Source: Chloroflexi bacterium UBA4736 (GTDB taxonomy: Bacteria > Chloroflexota > Dormibacteria > Dormibacterales > Dormibacteraceae). Taken from it: a DNA stretch of 64,000 nucleotides. Shown piece by piece: positions 52,401 through 60,027 of this stretch. The position numbers and the translations under genes are program-made. The stretch is from positions 1 to 64,000 of the forward strand of contig DHIW01000125.1 in the NCBI GenBank assembly GCA_002404015.1. Reading direction: 5' to 3'. How positions within the stretch are numbered: position 1 is the stretch's first letter; the number at the start of each line of letters is the position of its first letter. The notes under the pieces were generated by a model. The model saw only the letters and a program-made list of their open reading frames with translations, had not been told where the DNA came from and searched no databases.

Positions 52401-53008
52401 GGCTGGGGGAGCTGATCCAGTACCAGGACGTGCGCTACGCCGACCGCTACCTGGACGAGGTGCTGGCGACCTGGGCCCGCGAGCAGGAGGTGCTGCCGGG
52501 CCGCAGCGACCTGACCGAAGCCGCCCTGCGCCAGCTCTACAAGCTGATGGCGTACAAGGACGAGTACGAGGTCGCTCGCCTGCTGCTGAAGGGGGAGTGG
52601 GCGGAGCGGATCCGCAACACGTTCGTGGAGCCCAGGGTGAAGTTCAACCTGCACCCGCCGTTCCTGCGCGAGCGCGGCCTTAAGAGCAAGCTCGAGCTGG
52701 GGAGCTGGTTCCGGCCAGTCCTCGGGGCGCTGATCCCGTTGCGGCGGCTCCGGGGAACCTCCTTCGACCCCTTCGGGCGGGCCGAGGTCCGCCGCACCGA
52801 GCGCGAGCTGGCGGCCTGGTACACGGGGGTCCTGGGCCGGATCCGCTCCGAGCTGACTGCCCAGAACCACCACGCGGCCCTGGCGGCGGCCGCGGCGCCG
52901 GACCGGATCCGCGGCTACGAGCAGATCAAGATGCGCAACGTCCAGGCCACGCGCGAGTACGTCGAGCGGAAGCTGGCCGAGATGCAGAAGGTCGCCGTCA
53001 CGGCCTGA
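49499..53008 (+). CDS. Indolepyruvate:ferredoxin oxidoreductase, fused form
   Basis: 1169 residues, TPP- and Fe-S-dependent oxidative decarboxylase of aryl-pyruvates to aryl-acetyl-CoA. The N-terminal PYR-like domain (GTAFMTGVQALVRLPI; SGYPGSPLGGYDIALMQAK) is followed by a TPP half with NYCPGCPHSRSTVSL and GGGIGCHGMAPLMTQEER, then a Cys-rich Fe-S region CEGCGDCGDVSNC and CNKDYSCTRGDCPSF near residue 650. Next is a gamma-type domain with MPGIGGTGVVTANQVLAYAA and LDQTGLAQKGGAVLSSLVL. A C-terminal domain of about 300 residues, common in the aerobic fused family, closes the protein. GTG at 49499 is preferred; TAGAAT lies 10 nt upstream. It stands alone. Probably degrades amino-acid-derived 2-oxoacids; exact substrate unknown. 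Confidence 0.9.
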   Translation: MATVRLDDKYTLEEGTAFMTGVQALVRLPIEQAKRDRAAGLKVGTFISGYPGSPLGGYDIALMQAKRFLDPLDIHFVPGLNEELAAANVWGSQMTDVFGSSYDGVTGIWYGKSPGVDRCLDIFKHANLGGGPRHSGMLALAADDPQAKSSTLPNNSEWDFVACGMPVLFPASVSEFLEVGLHGIALSRLTGLWVGFKAVTNLCDGGASVRVGPNLPQVVIPDLPGFTKPHSFIFFAPGSIELEQHLYEQRFPAAHAYARANRLDRIVQAGRRDRLGMVAAGKTYSDLVQALADMGLGDAQLAEHGIRVLKLGMVYPLEPKIVREFAEGLEEIVVVEEKRDLVEGQLRSILYPLERRPRVVGKRDEDGRPLFPIHGELDADTVAERLGPRLLHLPTRLPGVARRLKELEEVRGRHYQEFSRRTPNYCPGCPHSRSTVSLDGQLVGGGIGCHGMAPLMTQEERQTINAAPMGAEGSAFIGVAPFVDPDHFIQNVGDGTFFHSASQSLRATVAAGINITFKLLYNGHVAMTGGQDPTGVQDVPTLTRYLEAEGVARTIIVSEKYDSYQGLEFPANAKLYPRERYEDAVRELREVPGTTVLLFDQECAAEKRRARKRGKLPEPQKYAFINEDVCEGCGDCGDVSNCMSVQPVETELGRKTQIHQASCNKDYSCTRGDCPSFVTVYTSKGLVRRTAPELEAGSVPEPERRVKVPADGYRVYMPGIGGTGVVTANQVLAYAALLEGLQVHSLDQTGLAQKGGAVLSSLVLLDGERPYWSNKVGVGRADLMLALDTLGAVALVNADRMSPDRTVVVADSTVQPTADVIRHVELLMPGRSALQRAVDGFSRAADNVWLEAGRTAESLFGDQMLTNTFMLGVAYQAGLLPISGPNLEEAMRMNGVQVDRNLQAFRYGRLFQHDPAALAAQVGEPLRDYDAERRRYLGRLNGSGAAYERQLARCSELPEELRRQLAIRLGELIQYQDVRYADRYLDEVLATWAREQEVLPGRSDLTEAALRQLYKLMAYKDEYEVARLLLKGEWAERIRNTFVEPRVKFNLHPPFLRERGLKSKLELGSWFRPVLGALIPLRRLRGTSFDPFGRAEVRRTERELAAWYTGVLGRIRSELTAQNHHAALAAAAAPDRIRGYEQIKMRNVQATREYVERKLAEMQKVAVTA

Positions 53009-53027
53009 TCCGCCGCCGTCCGGCGCG

Positions 53028-53459
53028 TCAGCCGCGGAGCGCGGTCCGCAGGCTGTCCAGCGCCGTCGTCAGATCCTGGACCTGCTCGCCGGGCAGGTCG
53101 GTGAGCAGCGCCTCGAGTACTCCGTCCCGGGCCCGGACCGCCGCTTCCCGGACTTCGCGACCCCTTTCCGTCAGGCCGGCGTAGGACCCGCGATGGTCGC
53201 TGCCGCAGCGCCGGCGTTCCACGAGCCCGTCCGACTGCAGGCGGTCGGCCAGGCGGCTGAGCCCGCTCGCCGACATCGCGAGCACAACCGCCAGCTCGTT
53301 GAGGCGCGTCGGTCCACGCCGGCCCAGCTCGTCCAGCATCTCGACCTCCTTGAGGGCGAGGCCGGTCGACCGCAGCAGGGCCGCCTCGACCAGGCCGGCC
53401 AGCCGGACCTGGGCGTGGTTGAGGGCTTCGAAGGCTCGGACGCTGGTATCGGTGCTCAT
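53028..53459 (-). CDS. MarR-family transcriptional regulator
   Basis: 143 residues from an ATG at 53459; a TTG at 53483 would add eight residues but would lie inside the likely operator. The winged helix has TRLNELAVVLAMSASGLSRL and ADRLQSDGLVERRRCGSDHR. The divergent gene is a YceI-like protein and the gap holds an inverted repeat, so this regulator probably represses that gene and itself. The ligand is unknown; lipid-like or phenolic compounds are typical of MarR. Confidence 0.85.
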   Translation of the reverse strand: MSTDTSVRAFEALNHAQVRLAGLVEAALLRSTGLALKEVEMLDELGRRGPTRLNELAVVLAMSASGLSRLADRLQSDGLVERRRCGSDHRGSYAGLTERGREVREAAVRARDGVLEALLTDLPGEQVQDLTTALDSLRTALRG

Positions 53460-53467
53460 TGGAATGA

Positions 53468-53483
53468 TTGCTTCTGCAAGCAA
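53468..53483. promoter_or_regulatory. Probable MarR operator
   Basis: Perfect 6-bp inverted repeat with a 4-bp centre: TTGCTT-CTGC-AAGCAA. It lies 9 bp upstream of the marR ATG and 51 bp before the YceI-like start, so it could govern both. Size and symmetry fit MarR sites. Confidence 0.65.
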
Positions 53484-53534
53484 GTATTGGCAGCTGTTCG
53501 GAATTCACTTCTATTGCAGGAGGCAAACAGACAA

Positions 53535-54095
53535 ATGACAGAGCGATTCGAGATTGACCCAGCCCATACGATGGTCGGCTTTTCGGTGAAGCACCTGGCC
53601 GTGAGCACGGTGCGGGGCAGCTTCGGCAAGTTCGAGGGGGCCTTCGAGGCCGACCGCGACAACTGGAAGAATGTCAGCGGCGAGCTGAAGATCGAGACCG
53701 CCAGCATCACGACCGGCAACGAGCAGCGCGACGGCCATCTTCAGTCCGGCGACTTCTTCGAGGCCGAGAAGTTCCCCTACATCACCTTCAAGGTCAAGGG
53801 CGTCGACCAGAAGGACCTGGGCAACTACCAAGTCTCGGGCGACCTCACGATCAAGGACGTCACCCGCCCGGTGACCCTCGCGGCGACGGTCGAAGGCGAG
53901 ATCGAGCACCCGTTCAAGCCGGGCAGCCAGCTGCTTTCGATCAGCGCGACCGGTGAGCTGAACCGGAAGGACTTCAGCCTGAACTGGGACGGCCTGGCCG
54001 GGGCGATCCCCATGGCCGGACACCAGATCAAGCTGCACATCGACGCCGAGGTGACCGCCAGCCCTGTGACCGCGGAAGTCACAGCACAGGCGTAA
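53535..54095 (+). CDS. YceI-family lipid-binding-like protein
   Basis: 186 residues with the YceI beta-barrel: FEIDPAHTMVGFSVKHLAVS, TVRGSFGKFEGAFE, RDGHLQSGDFFEAEKFPYIT, GDLTIKDVTRPVTLAATVEG, GELNRKDFSLNWD, IKLHIDAEV. YceI-like proteins bind isoprenoid or fatty lipids in a barrel. No signal peptide, so it is cytosolic here. An AGGAGG site lies 11 nt before the ATG. Divergent from the MarR gene and probably repressed by it. Confidence 0.88.
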   Translation: MTERFEIDPAHTMVGFSVKHLAVSTVRGSFGKFEGAFEADRDNWKNVSGELKIETASITTGNEQRDGHLQSGDFFEAEKFPYITFKVKGVDQKDLGNYQVSGDLTIKDVTRPVTLAATVEGEIEHPFKPGSQLLSISATGELNRKDFSLNWDGLAGAIPMAGHQIKLHIDAEVTASPVTAEVTAQA

Positions 54096-54161
54096 CCGCG
54101 GCTTTCCGCCTACACTCTCCCCGCCGGTGCTCAGCCGGCGGTGGAGAGGAGCGGAAGCAAC

Positions 54162-54407
54162 TTGGCGGACCAGACCATCGTCAGCCTCCCCAGCCGGGCC
54201 TGGGCGGACTGCGCCGTCATGGACCTGGCAGCTGCGGGCTGCTGCGCCCGCGTCCTGGACGAGCTCGACTGCGAGGGCCGCTGGCAGGTGCTGGTGTCCG
54301 GCAGCCGCGAGCAGATCGCCGAGCTGTGCGCCCTCCTGGCCTCCGAACCGGCGCCCGCTTTTCGGTGGGAGGCGTTCGTGAACTCCCTAGGCGGGCCCGC
54401 GGACTAG
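54162..54407 (+). CDS. Small protein of unknown function
   Basis: 81 residues from a TTG at 54162, with GAGGAG about 10 nt upstream; a GTG at 54141 would extend it by seven residues. ADQTIVSLPSRAWADCAVMD opens the protein; a CC pair, a single further Cys (LDCEG), a short hydrophobic beta strand (WQVLVSG) and a helix (REQIAELCALLASEP) follow. The pattern of short strands and helices suggests a folded, perhaps ACT-like or ferredoxin-like unit, but I recognise no family. Normal codon bias and a ribosome site support it as a gene. Confidence 0.5.
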   Translation: MADQTIVSLPSRAWADCAVMDLAAAGCCARVLDELDCEGRWQVLVSGSREQIAELCALLASEPAPAFRWEAFVNSLGGPAD

Positions 54408-54514
54408 CGGTCCAGCGCCCGTCGGCTACTCCACCGTCAGTGGCGCCATCCGACGCAGCCCCGATGGGAGCCGGCGAACCGGCCTGAACTGTCGAGTCCC
54501 CGAGATGCCGCGAG

Positions 54515-54580
54515 AGCAGGACCCTCCCTCCGCCTGCGGGCGGAGTTAGCAGGACCCCTCCCCCCGCAGGCGGGGGGAGG
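54515..54580. repeat. Two adjacent G/C-rich palindromes
   Basis: Two elements, each opening AGCAGGACCC: 54515-54545 with CTCCGCC/GGCGGAG and 54548-54580 with CCTCCCCC/GGGGGAGG. They lie in the 198-bp gap 54408-54605, which otherwise shows no gene, and 26 bp downstream of the stop of the hydroxylase gene on the minus strand. They resemble the elements at 70 and 27376 and may act as a terminator. Confidence 0.6.
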
Positions 54581-54605
54581 AATAGATGGCGTGCGGAGTC
54601 TTGCG

Positions 54606-56618
54606 CTAGACCACGCGGTCCAGCAGGCAGAGGTCCGCTCGGCCGGCCGCGATCGCTGTGTTGATCTCGTCCAGCGTGGTGATTTGGCCGCAGGCCATGG
54701 TCGGCACACCGGCCTCGTTGCGGATCCGGTCGCTGTAGGGCGCACCGAACGCGCGGCCGTACTCGGGCCTGGCCTCGGGCACGGTCTGGCCCGTCAGGAC
54801 CTGCACCAGGTCGCAGCCGTGCTCCGCCAGCGCGCGGGCCACCGCCACCGCCTCCTCCTCGTCCAGGCCGCCCTCCAGGTGGTCGGTCGCGGAGATGGCG
54901 ACGGCCAGCGGCTTCCGCTCGGGCCACTCGGCGCGAACAGCGTCGAGGATCGCCAGCGGGAAGCGGAGGCGGTTCTCGAGCGATCCCCCGTAGCCATCCT
55001 GGCGCCGGTTCGTGAGCGGCGAGATGAAGCTCGCCGCCAGGTAGCCCTGGGCGAAGTTGAGCAGCAGCAGCTCGTGGGCGGCCGACCGCCTGCCGGCGTC
55101 CTCGAAGTCGGCGACCACCTTCGCCATGCCCGCCTCGTCCAGCTCCGTGGGGACCGCGCTCCAGGGCGCGTACGGCCGCGGGGACGCCGCCAGCAGCGGC
55201 CAGCCGCCCTCGCGCAATGGCCGGTCCACGCCGAGGCGGCGGGGGCGACAGGCTCCCCGGGGCCCGGCGTGGACGAGCTGGACGGCAAGCGGACGGCCCT
55301 CCCGGGCGGGCGGCGCCTCGAGCGGCGTGTCAGGAGTGATGCGGCCCTCGGCGGATACGGCGACCGGCTCCGATAGTTCGAGCCCGGCGCCCGCCTCGCA
55401 CGACACGACCCGGTTGGCCAGCGTTAGCGAGCGGACCTTGAGCGGCGCGAAGGCGGGCGGCGGCGCCAGGGCGACCGCCAAGCCGGTCGCGCGCTCCCAG
55501 AACCAGGACTCCACGGAGCGCACGAACGAGGGGTCGCGCATCGCCAGGTTGTTGTGGGTGATCCGGGCCCGCGTCATCAGCTGGTAGGAGAACTGGGGCG
55601 GCTCGAAGCTGAAGTAGCGCTTGATGCCCTCGAAGTATTTGAGCGACACCCGCGACGCCTCCTGCAGGCGCTCGACGACCGGCTGCCGTTCCATCTCGTA
55701 CTCGGTCAGGGCCGCCTCCCGGCTGTCCGGGTGCTTGAGGAAGGCTTTCTGGAGCGCGATGGCGTCCTCCAGCGCCAGCTTGGTGCCGGACCCGATCGAC
55801 CAGTGGGCGCTGTGGGCGGAATCGCCCAGGAGCACGACGTTGTCGCGGTGCCACTCGCGGCAGGAGACCCAGGGGAAGTTGATCCAGAGCGAGCGCTTGG
55901 ACAGCATGTGGCGGCCCTGCAGCTCGCCGGCGAAGACGCGCTCGCACAGCTCCAGCGACTCCTGTTCCGACATCTCGTCCAGCCCGGCTCGCCGCCAGAC
56001 CTCCTCCTCGAGCAGCAGGACCATCGTCGAGTGGGCCTCGTTGTAGGGGTAGCAGTGGGCCTGGAAGGCTCCCCACTCGGTGTCCTTGAAGATGTACGTG
56101 AACACCGGGAACGCCAGGTCGGCACCGTACCAGGCGTACTTGGACTCGGCCTGGCCCAGGGTGGGCCGGAACCAGTCGGCGTGCGCCCTCCGGACCCAGG
56201 AGTTGACGCCGTCGGCCGCCACCACCAGGTCGGCCTCGCGGTAACGGTCCAGCGAGTCCACCTCGGTGTGGAAGCGGAGCTCGACCCCCAGCTGGCGGGC
56301 ACGATCCTGGAGGAGGCTCAGCAGCTCCTTGCGGCCGACCCCCGAGAAGGAGTTGCCCCGGATGCGCTCCACGCGGTCGCGGTAGCGGACATCGATCGGG
56401 TCCCAGCGCGCGAAGCTCTCGGTCATGGTGACGTAGCTCTCGTAGTCGGCGTCCTCCAGGTTGTCCAGCGAGCCTTCCGAGAAGACCACGCCCCAGCCGA
56501 AGGTTGCGTCCGGCGCGTTGCGCTCGATGACCGCGATCTCGTGCCGGGGGTCGGCCTTCTTCATAAGGATCGAGAAGTAGAGGCCGGCCGGGCCGCCGCC
56601 CAGCACGTTGATCTTCAC
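54606..56618 (-). CDS. FAD monooxygenase fused to an old-yellow-enzyme-like domain (salicylyl-CoA 5-hydroxylase type), C-terminally short
   Basis: 670 residues. Residues 1-390 form an aromatic hydroxylase: INVLGGGPAGLYFSILMKK binds FAD, IERNAPDATFGWGVVFS follows, and LLGDSAHSAHWSIGSGTKLA is the second FAD motif. Residues about 395-670 form an OYE-like TIM barrel (VRSLTLANRVVSC, QLVHAGPRGACR, ISPLTNRRQDGYGGSLENRL). The layout matches bifunctional salicylyl-CoA hydroxylases and 2-aminobenzoyl-CoA monooxygenase/reductases, which are about 770 residues. Here the protein stops at LCLLDRVV, where relatives continue with an ARPHL-type FMN-phosphate loop, so about 90 residues are missing. A repeat pair lies just downstream. 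The usual His-Gly pair of HAAHGYL is replaced by NFAQGYL. GTG start, 7 nt after the LLM gene. Confidence 0.8.
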   Translation of the reverse strand: MKINVLGGGPAGLYFSILMKKADPRHEIAVIERNAPDATFGWGVVFSEGSLDNLEDADYESYVTMTESFARWDPIDVRYRDRVERIRGNSFSGVGRKELLSLLQDRARQLGVELRFHTEVDSLDRYREADLVVAADGVNSWVRRAHADWFRPTLGQAESKYAWYGADLAFPVFTYIFKDTEWGAFQAHCYPYNEAHSTMVLLLEEEVWRRAGLDEMSEQESLELCERVFAGELQGRHMLSKRSLWINFPWVSCREWHRDNVVLLGDSAHSAHWSIGSGTKLALEDAIALQKAFLKHPDSREAALTEYEMERQPVVERLQEASRVSLKYFEGIKRYFSFEPPQFSYQLMTRARITHNNLAMRDPSFVRSVESWFWERATGLAVALAPPPAFAPLKVRSLTLANRVVSCEAGAGLELSEPVAVSAEGRITPDTPLEAPPAREGRPLAVQLVHAGPRGACRPRRLGVDRPLREGGWPLLAASPRPYAPWSAVPTELDEAGMAKVVADFEDAGRRSAAHELLLLNFAQGYLAASFISPLTNRRQDGYGGSLENRLRFPLAILDAVRAEWPERKPLAVAISATDHLEGGLDEEEAVAVARALAEHGCDLVQVLTGQTVPEARPEYGRAFGAPYSDRIRNEAGVPTMACGQITTLDEINTAIAAGRADLCLLDRVV

Positions 56619-56625
56619 CCGGCGC

Positions 56626-57462
56626 TCACCGGAGGACGTCCGCCAGCCGCTCCAGCTGGTCCAGCGAGGATACGGTGGGCAGCAGAACCAGTTCGTCGCA
56701 GCCCTCCTCCTCGTAGCCGCGCACGAGGTCCTTGATGGCCTGCGGGGTGGTCAGGTTGGCCGCCGCGATCTTCTCTGCGAAGCCGCCCGTGAACGCGTAG
56801 TAGGAGCGCAGGTAGTCAGCCCCCCGCTCAGGCTCGCCCAGCGCGAAGTAGCCCTGGCCCCAGAGCTGGGGCCGGCCGGGCCGGCCCGCGTCCGCCCAGG
56901 CCGCACGGGCCCGGGCCGCCGCCGAGGCGAACGCCCGCGGCGGACCGCCGCCGTGCACGTAGCCATCCGAGAGGCGAGCCATGCGCGAGAAGGCCTGGCC
57001 GCCGCCTCCTCCGACCAGCATGGTCGGACCATCCTCCCCGCCCGGCCGGGGGCCCACGACGCCCTCCTCCCAGGTCGCCCGGAGGTCGTGCAGCTGGCGC
57101 GAGAGCTCGCGGCCGCGCTGGCGGGGGTCGACGCCGGCCAACTCGTAATCGTCGTGGCGGGCGCCGATCCCCAGCCCAAGGACCAGCCGGCCGCCCGAGA
57201 TGACGTCGAGTGTGGCCGCCTGCTTGGCCAGCAGCGCGCTGTTCCGCAGCGGCCCGATCAGGATCATGGTGACCAGCCGGATGCTCTCGGTCACGGCGGC
57301 GGCTCCGGCGAAGGTCGTCATCGGCTCCCAACACTCGTACACGAAGCGGTCGACCGTGCCCAGCGAGCTGAAGCCGGCCGCCTCGGCGCGTCGCGCCCAG
57401 TCCAGCATCAGCCGCCCGTCGGCGCCCGGGGTGGACGTCGGCAGCCCGATGCCTACCCGCAC
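56626..57462 (-). CDS. LLM-class flavin-dependent oxidoreductase
   Basis: 278 residues of the luciferase-like family. VGIGLPTSTPGADGRLMLDW and ARRAEAAGFSSLGTVDRF open the barrel, VTMILIGPLRNSALLAKQAA and LDVISGGRLVLGLGIGARHD follow, and LVGGGGGQAFSRMARLSDGY is the cofactor loop. It fits F420- or FMN-dependent monooxygenases. GTG start at 57462, overlapping the CapA-like stop by 10 nt. Probably partners the hydroxylase downstream; substrate unknown. Confidence 0.83.
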   Translation of the reverse strand: MRVGIGLPTSTPGADGRLMLDWARRAEAAGFSSLGTVDRFVYECWEPMTTFAGAAAVTESIRLVTMILIGPLRNSALLAKQAATLDVISGGRLVLGLGIGARHDDYELAGVDPRQRGRELSRQLHDLRATWEEGVVGPRPGGEDGPTMLVGGGGGQAFSRMARLSDGYVHGGGPPRAFASAAARARAAWADAGRPGRPQLWGQGYFALGEPERGADYLRSYYAFTGGFAEKIAAANLTTPQAIKDLVRGYEEEGCDELVLLPTVSSLDQLERLADVLR

Positions 57463-58481
57463 GGGAGCACCAGGGTGTCGCTCTCCAGCCGCATCGCCGG
57501 GCCCCAGCCGGCGCTGTTGCGGGCGATGCCCTCGGCCAGCAGGCGGGCCCGCTCGGGGTGGGCGCGGACCGGCTCGCCATTCTCATCCAGCCGCCCGAGC
57601 ACGAGCCTGGCCTCGACCACGCGGCTCCCCTGGATCCTGATCAGGCCGACCGCCGTGTCGCGGGAGAACCGCGGTTCCAGCTCGCCTCGATAGCCGAAGA
57701 CGAAGGTGCCAAGGCCCTGGAAGACGGGCGCCCGGCCGACCAGCTCGATGCCCTGGACCGTGTGCGAGTGGCAGCCGAAGACGGCCGAAGCACCGGCCTC
57801 CACGAGCGCCCGGCCCAGGTTGAGCTGGTACCGCTCGACACGGTCCGACCAGCTGACGCCCCAGTGCATCACCGCCACCACCAGGGGCGCCGTCTCGGCC
57901 GCGGTGCGGATCGCGGCCAGCAGGCGCCGCGCGTCCGCCGGGTCGGCCTCGGTCAACGTCCGCGGGGCGGAGGCGGGCTCCCAGGCCAGGCGCTGCTCGT
58001 CGGGCTCGATGCGGGTGGCGACGTGGACCCCGGCCATCCCGGGCCGGTTCTCGGTGGCCCAGAAGCGGTCGAAACCGACGCAGGTCGCCGTCACGAAGGC
58101 CACGTCCACGCCGCATATGTTCTGGATGACAGGCTCGAAGGCCTCGGCCGCCGTCTCGCCGATGCCGAGGGTGACCAGGCCGGCCTGCTGGAGGTCGTCC
58201 GCCAGGTCGCTCAGCGCCTCCCAGCCCTGGTCGCCGACATGGTTGTTGGCGAGGGCCACCGCGTCAACGCCCGCCGCCACCACGTCCGGGATCAGCTCGG
58301 GGTCGCCGCGCAGCTCGAGGCCCTCGCGCTGGGGGTCGTGGACCGAGGTCAGCGGCACCTCGAGGTTGCCGACCGCGAAGTCCGCCTCCGCCAGGACACC
58401 GAGCAGCGAGCCCGGAGGCCGCGAGCGCAGGTGCTGCAGCGGCCGCATGACAACCAGGTCGCCAACGCCGGCGATGACCAA
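57453..58481 (-). CDS. CapA-family metallophosphatase-like protein
   Basis: 342 residues with the calcineurin-like PGA_cap pattern: GVGDLVVMRP, VGNLEVPLTSVHD, VALANNHVGDQGWEALSD, VVAVMHWGVSW, AVFGCHSHTVQGIELVG. Metal-binding Asp, Asn and His residues are all present. No signal peptide or membrane segment is visible, so this form is cytosolic, unlike capsule-synthesis CapA. Embedded in a CoA-type catabolic operon, where it may hydrolyse a phosphate or phosphonate ester. A TTG start is used, 1 nt after the MaoC-like stop. Confidence 0.78.
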   Translation of the reverse strand: MVIAGVGDLVVMRPLQHLRSRPPGSLLGVLAEADFAVGNLEVPLTSVHDPQREGLELRGDPELIPDVVAAGVDAVALANNHVGDQGWEALSDLADDLQQAGLVTLGIGETAAEAFEPVIQNICGVDVAFVTATCVGFDRFWATENRPGMAGVHVATRIEPDEQRLAWEPASAPRTLTEADPADARRLLAAIRTAAETAPLVVAVMHWGVSWSDRVERYQLNLGRALVEAGASAVFGCHSHTVQGIELVGRAPVFQGLGTFVFGYRGELEPRFSRDTAVGLIRIQGSRVVEARLVLGRLDENGEPVRAHPERARLLAEGIARNSAGWGPAMRLESDTLVLPCG

Positions 58482-58482
58482 C

Positions 58483-59277
58483 TTAGAAGTTCACCAGGCC
58501 TTCGCGGAGCACCTGCTTGCCGTCTGGCCCGATCGACTCGAAGGTGGCGCCGGTGGCGGTCCGCCAGATCCGGGTCACCAGGTCGCTGCCGGGCTGGAGC
58601 ATGCTCGCGAAGCGGACCGAGAGCGAGCTGACTCGGCCGGGGTCGGCGCCCGCCACCTCCTCGACGACCGCCCGGGTGGCGATGTGCAGCATGCACATGC
58701 CCTGCACGATGATCCCGGGCAGTCCGACCTGCCTGGCGAATTCAGGATCCGTGTGGATCTTGTTGTCGTCCCCGCTGGCCTTCGCGTAGCGAAAGGTGAT
58801 GTCCTTCGCGAGGTGGGTTTTGCGAACTGCGTCCGGCGAGCCCGGCTCGGGCGCGCCGGGCCGTTCCGGCTTCCGAGCGCCCGCCGCAGGCGGAGGGTTC
58901 TGGGCCGTGCCCCGGGAGACGCTCACGACCCGCTGGGTGCAGACGGCTTCGTCGTCGGGGCCGAAGGTTTCCAGGCGCATCACGAGCACCTCGTTGGCCC
59001 CTCGGTCCGTGAGCGACTCGATGGTTCCGACCGATTTCAAAACGTCGCCGGCGGCGATCGGCCGGCTGAACTCCATCCGCTGCTCGCCGTGGACGATCCG
59101 TCCTATGTCGACGTCCAGCTCGGGGTCGACGTTGACCTCCTGGATGCCCCGCCAGACCGGCACGATCGCGAACACCGGAGTGGGGCCGCCCGCGATGGCG
59201 GCGTACTCGTCCAGCTGCTCCTGGGAGACGTTGTGGGTGCCCAGGTCGTACGTGTGGCCGATTCGTTCGCGCCTCAT
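58483..59277 (-). CDS. MaoC-like dehydratase with two hot-dog domains
   Basis: 264 residues: an N-terminal FAS1-type dehydratase-like hot-dog (about 1-125, with VSQEQLDEYAAIAGGPTPVF) and a C-terminal MaoC hydratase (about 145-264). The hydratase-2 motif is YAKASGDDNKIHTDPEFARQ, with Asp and His placed for catalysis, then GLPGIIVQGMCMLHIATRAV. A Pro-rich linker (NPPPAAGARKPERPGAPEP) joins them. It hydrates an enoyl-CoA to (R)-3-hydroxyacyl-CoA; the SDR gene next door could oxidise the product. The ATG follows the SDR stop with no gap. Confidence 0.85.
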   Translation of the reverse strand: MRRERIGHTYDLGTHNVSQEQLDEYAAIAGGPTPVFAIVPVWRGIQEVNVDPELDVDIGRIVHGEQRMEFSRPIAAGDVLKSVGTIESLTDRGANEVLVMRLETFGPDDEAVCTQRVVSVSRGTAQNPPPAAGARKPERPGAPEPGSPDAVRKTHLAKDITFRYAKASGDDNKIHTDPEFARQVGLPGIIVQGMCMLHIATRAVVEEVAGADPGRVSSLSVRFASMLQPGSDLVTRIWRTATGATFESIGPDGKQVLREGLVNF

Positions 59278-60027
59278 CTACATGTAGAACCCCCCGTTTA
59301 CGTCGAGGATGGCGCCGGTCACGTAGGCCGCGTCATCGGAGCAGAAGAAAGCCACCGCGGCCGCGATCTCCTCGGGCTGGCCGGGCCGGCCGAGCGGGAT
59401 CATCGAGAGCATCGCGCTGCGCATGTCCTCGGGGACCGCGCGCGTCATCTCGGTATCGATGAAGCCCGGCCGGATGCAGTTCACGGTCGTCTTCGAGCGC
59501 GCGAACTCGCGGGCCGCCGTCTTGACCATGGCGACGATGCCGGCCTTGGCCGCGCTGTAGTTGAGCTGGCCGGGATTGCCCGTGGCCGCCGCCACGGAGG
59601 AGATGCAGACGACGCGGCCGTTGCCATGCTCGCGGAGATAGGGCGCCGACGCGCGCAGGCAGCCGAAGGTGCCGGTCAGGTGCACCCCGATCACCTGGTC
59701 CCACTGCTCGTCCGTCATCTTGTGAAGGAACGCGTCCCGGGTGATCCCGGCGTTGGTCACCATGGTGTCGAGGCCGCCCAGGTCCTGGGCGGCCAGCTTT
59801 ACCGACTCGTTCACCTGGTCCCGGTCGGAGACATCGCAGGCGTACCCGAGCACCCGGTTGCCGGTCCGGCCGGCGATCTCCCTGGCGGTGGCCTCCGCCG
59901 CCCTCGCCTCCAGGTCGAAGATCGCGACGGCCAGCCCCTCCGAGGATAGGCGCTCCGCGATGGCCGCCCCGATACCGCGCGCGCCGCCGGTCACGATCGC
60001 GCGGGAGACCGAGAACGTCATGGTCAT
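59278..60027 (-). CDS. FabG-like short-chain dehydrogenase
   Basis: 249 residues. TGGARGIGAAIAERLSSEG binds the nucleotide; TNAGITRDAFLHKMTDEQWD, CISSVAAATGNPGQLNYSAA and YSAAKAGI hold the Ser-Tyr-Lys triad; C-terminal VTGAILDVNGGFYM is typical of FabG and PhaB. ATG start overlaps the B12-subunit stop by 4 nt (ATGA). It would oxidise or reduce a 3-hydroxyacyl/3-oxoacyl thioester, matching the MaoC-like gene directly downstream. Confidence 0.9.
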   Translation of the reverse strand: MTMTFSVSRAIVTGGARGIGAAIAERLSSEGLAVAIFDLEARAAEATAREIAGRTGNRVLGYACDVSDRDQVNESVKLAAQDLGGLDTMVTNAGITRDAFLHKMTDEQWDQVIGVHLTGTFGCLRASAPYLREHGNGRVVCISSVAAATGNPGQLNYSAAKAGIVAMVKTAAREFARSKTTVNCIRPGFIDTEMTRAVPEDMRSAMLSMIPLGRPGQPEEIAAAVAFFCSDDAAYVTGAILDVNGGFYM

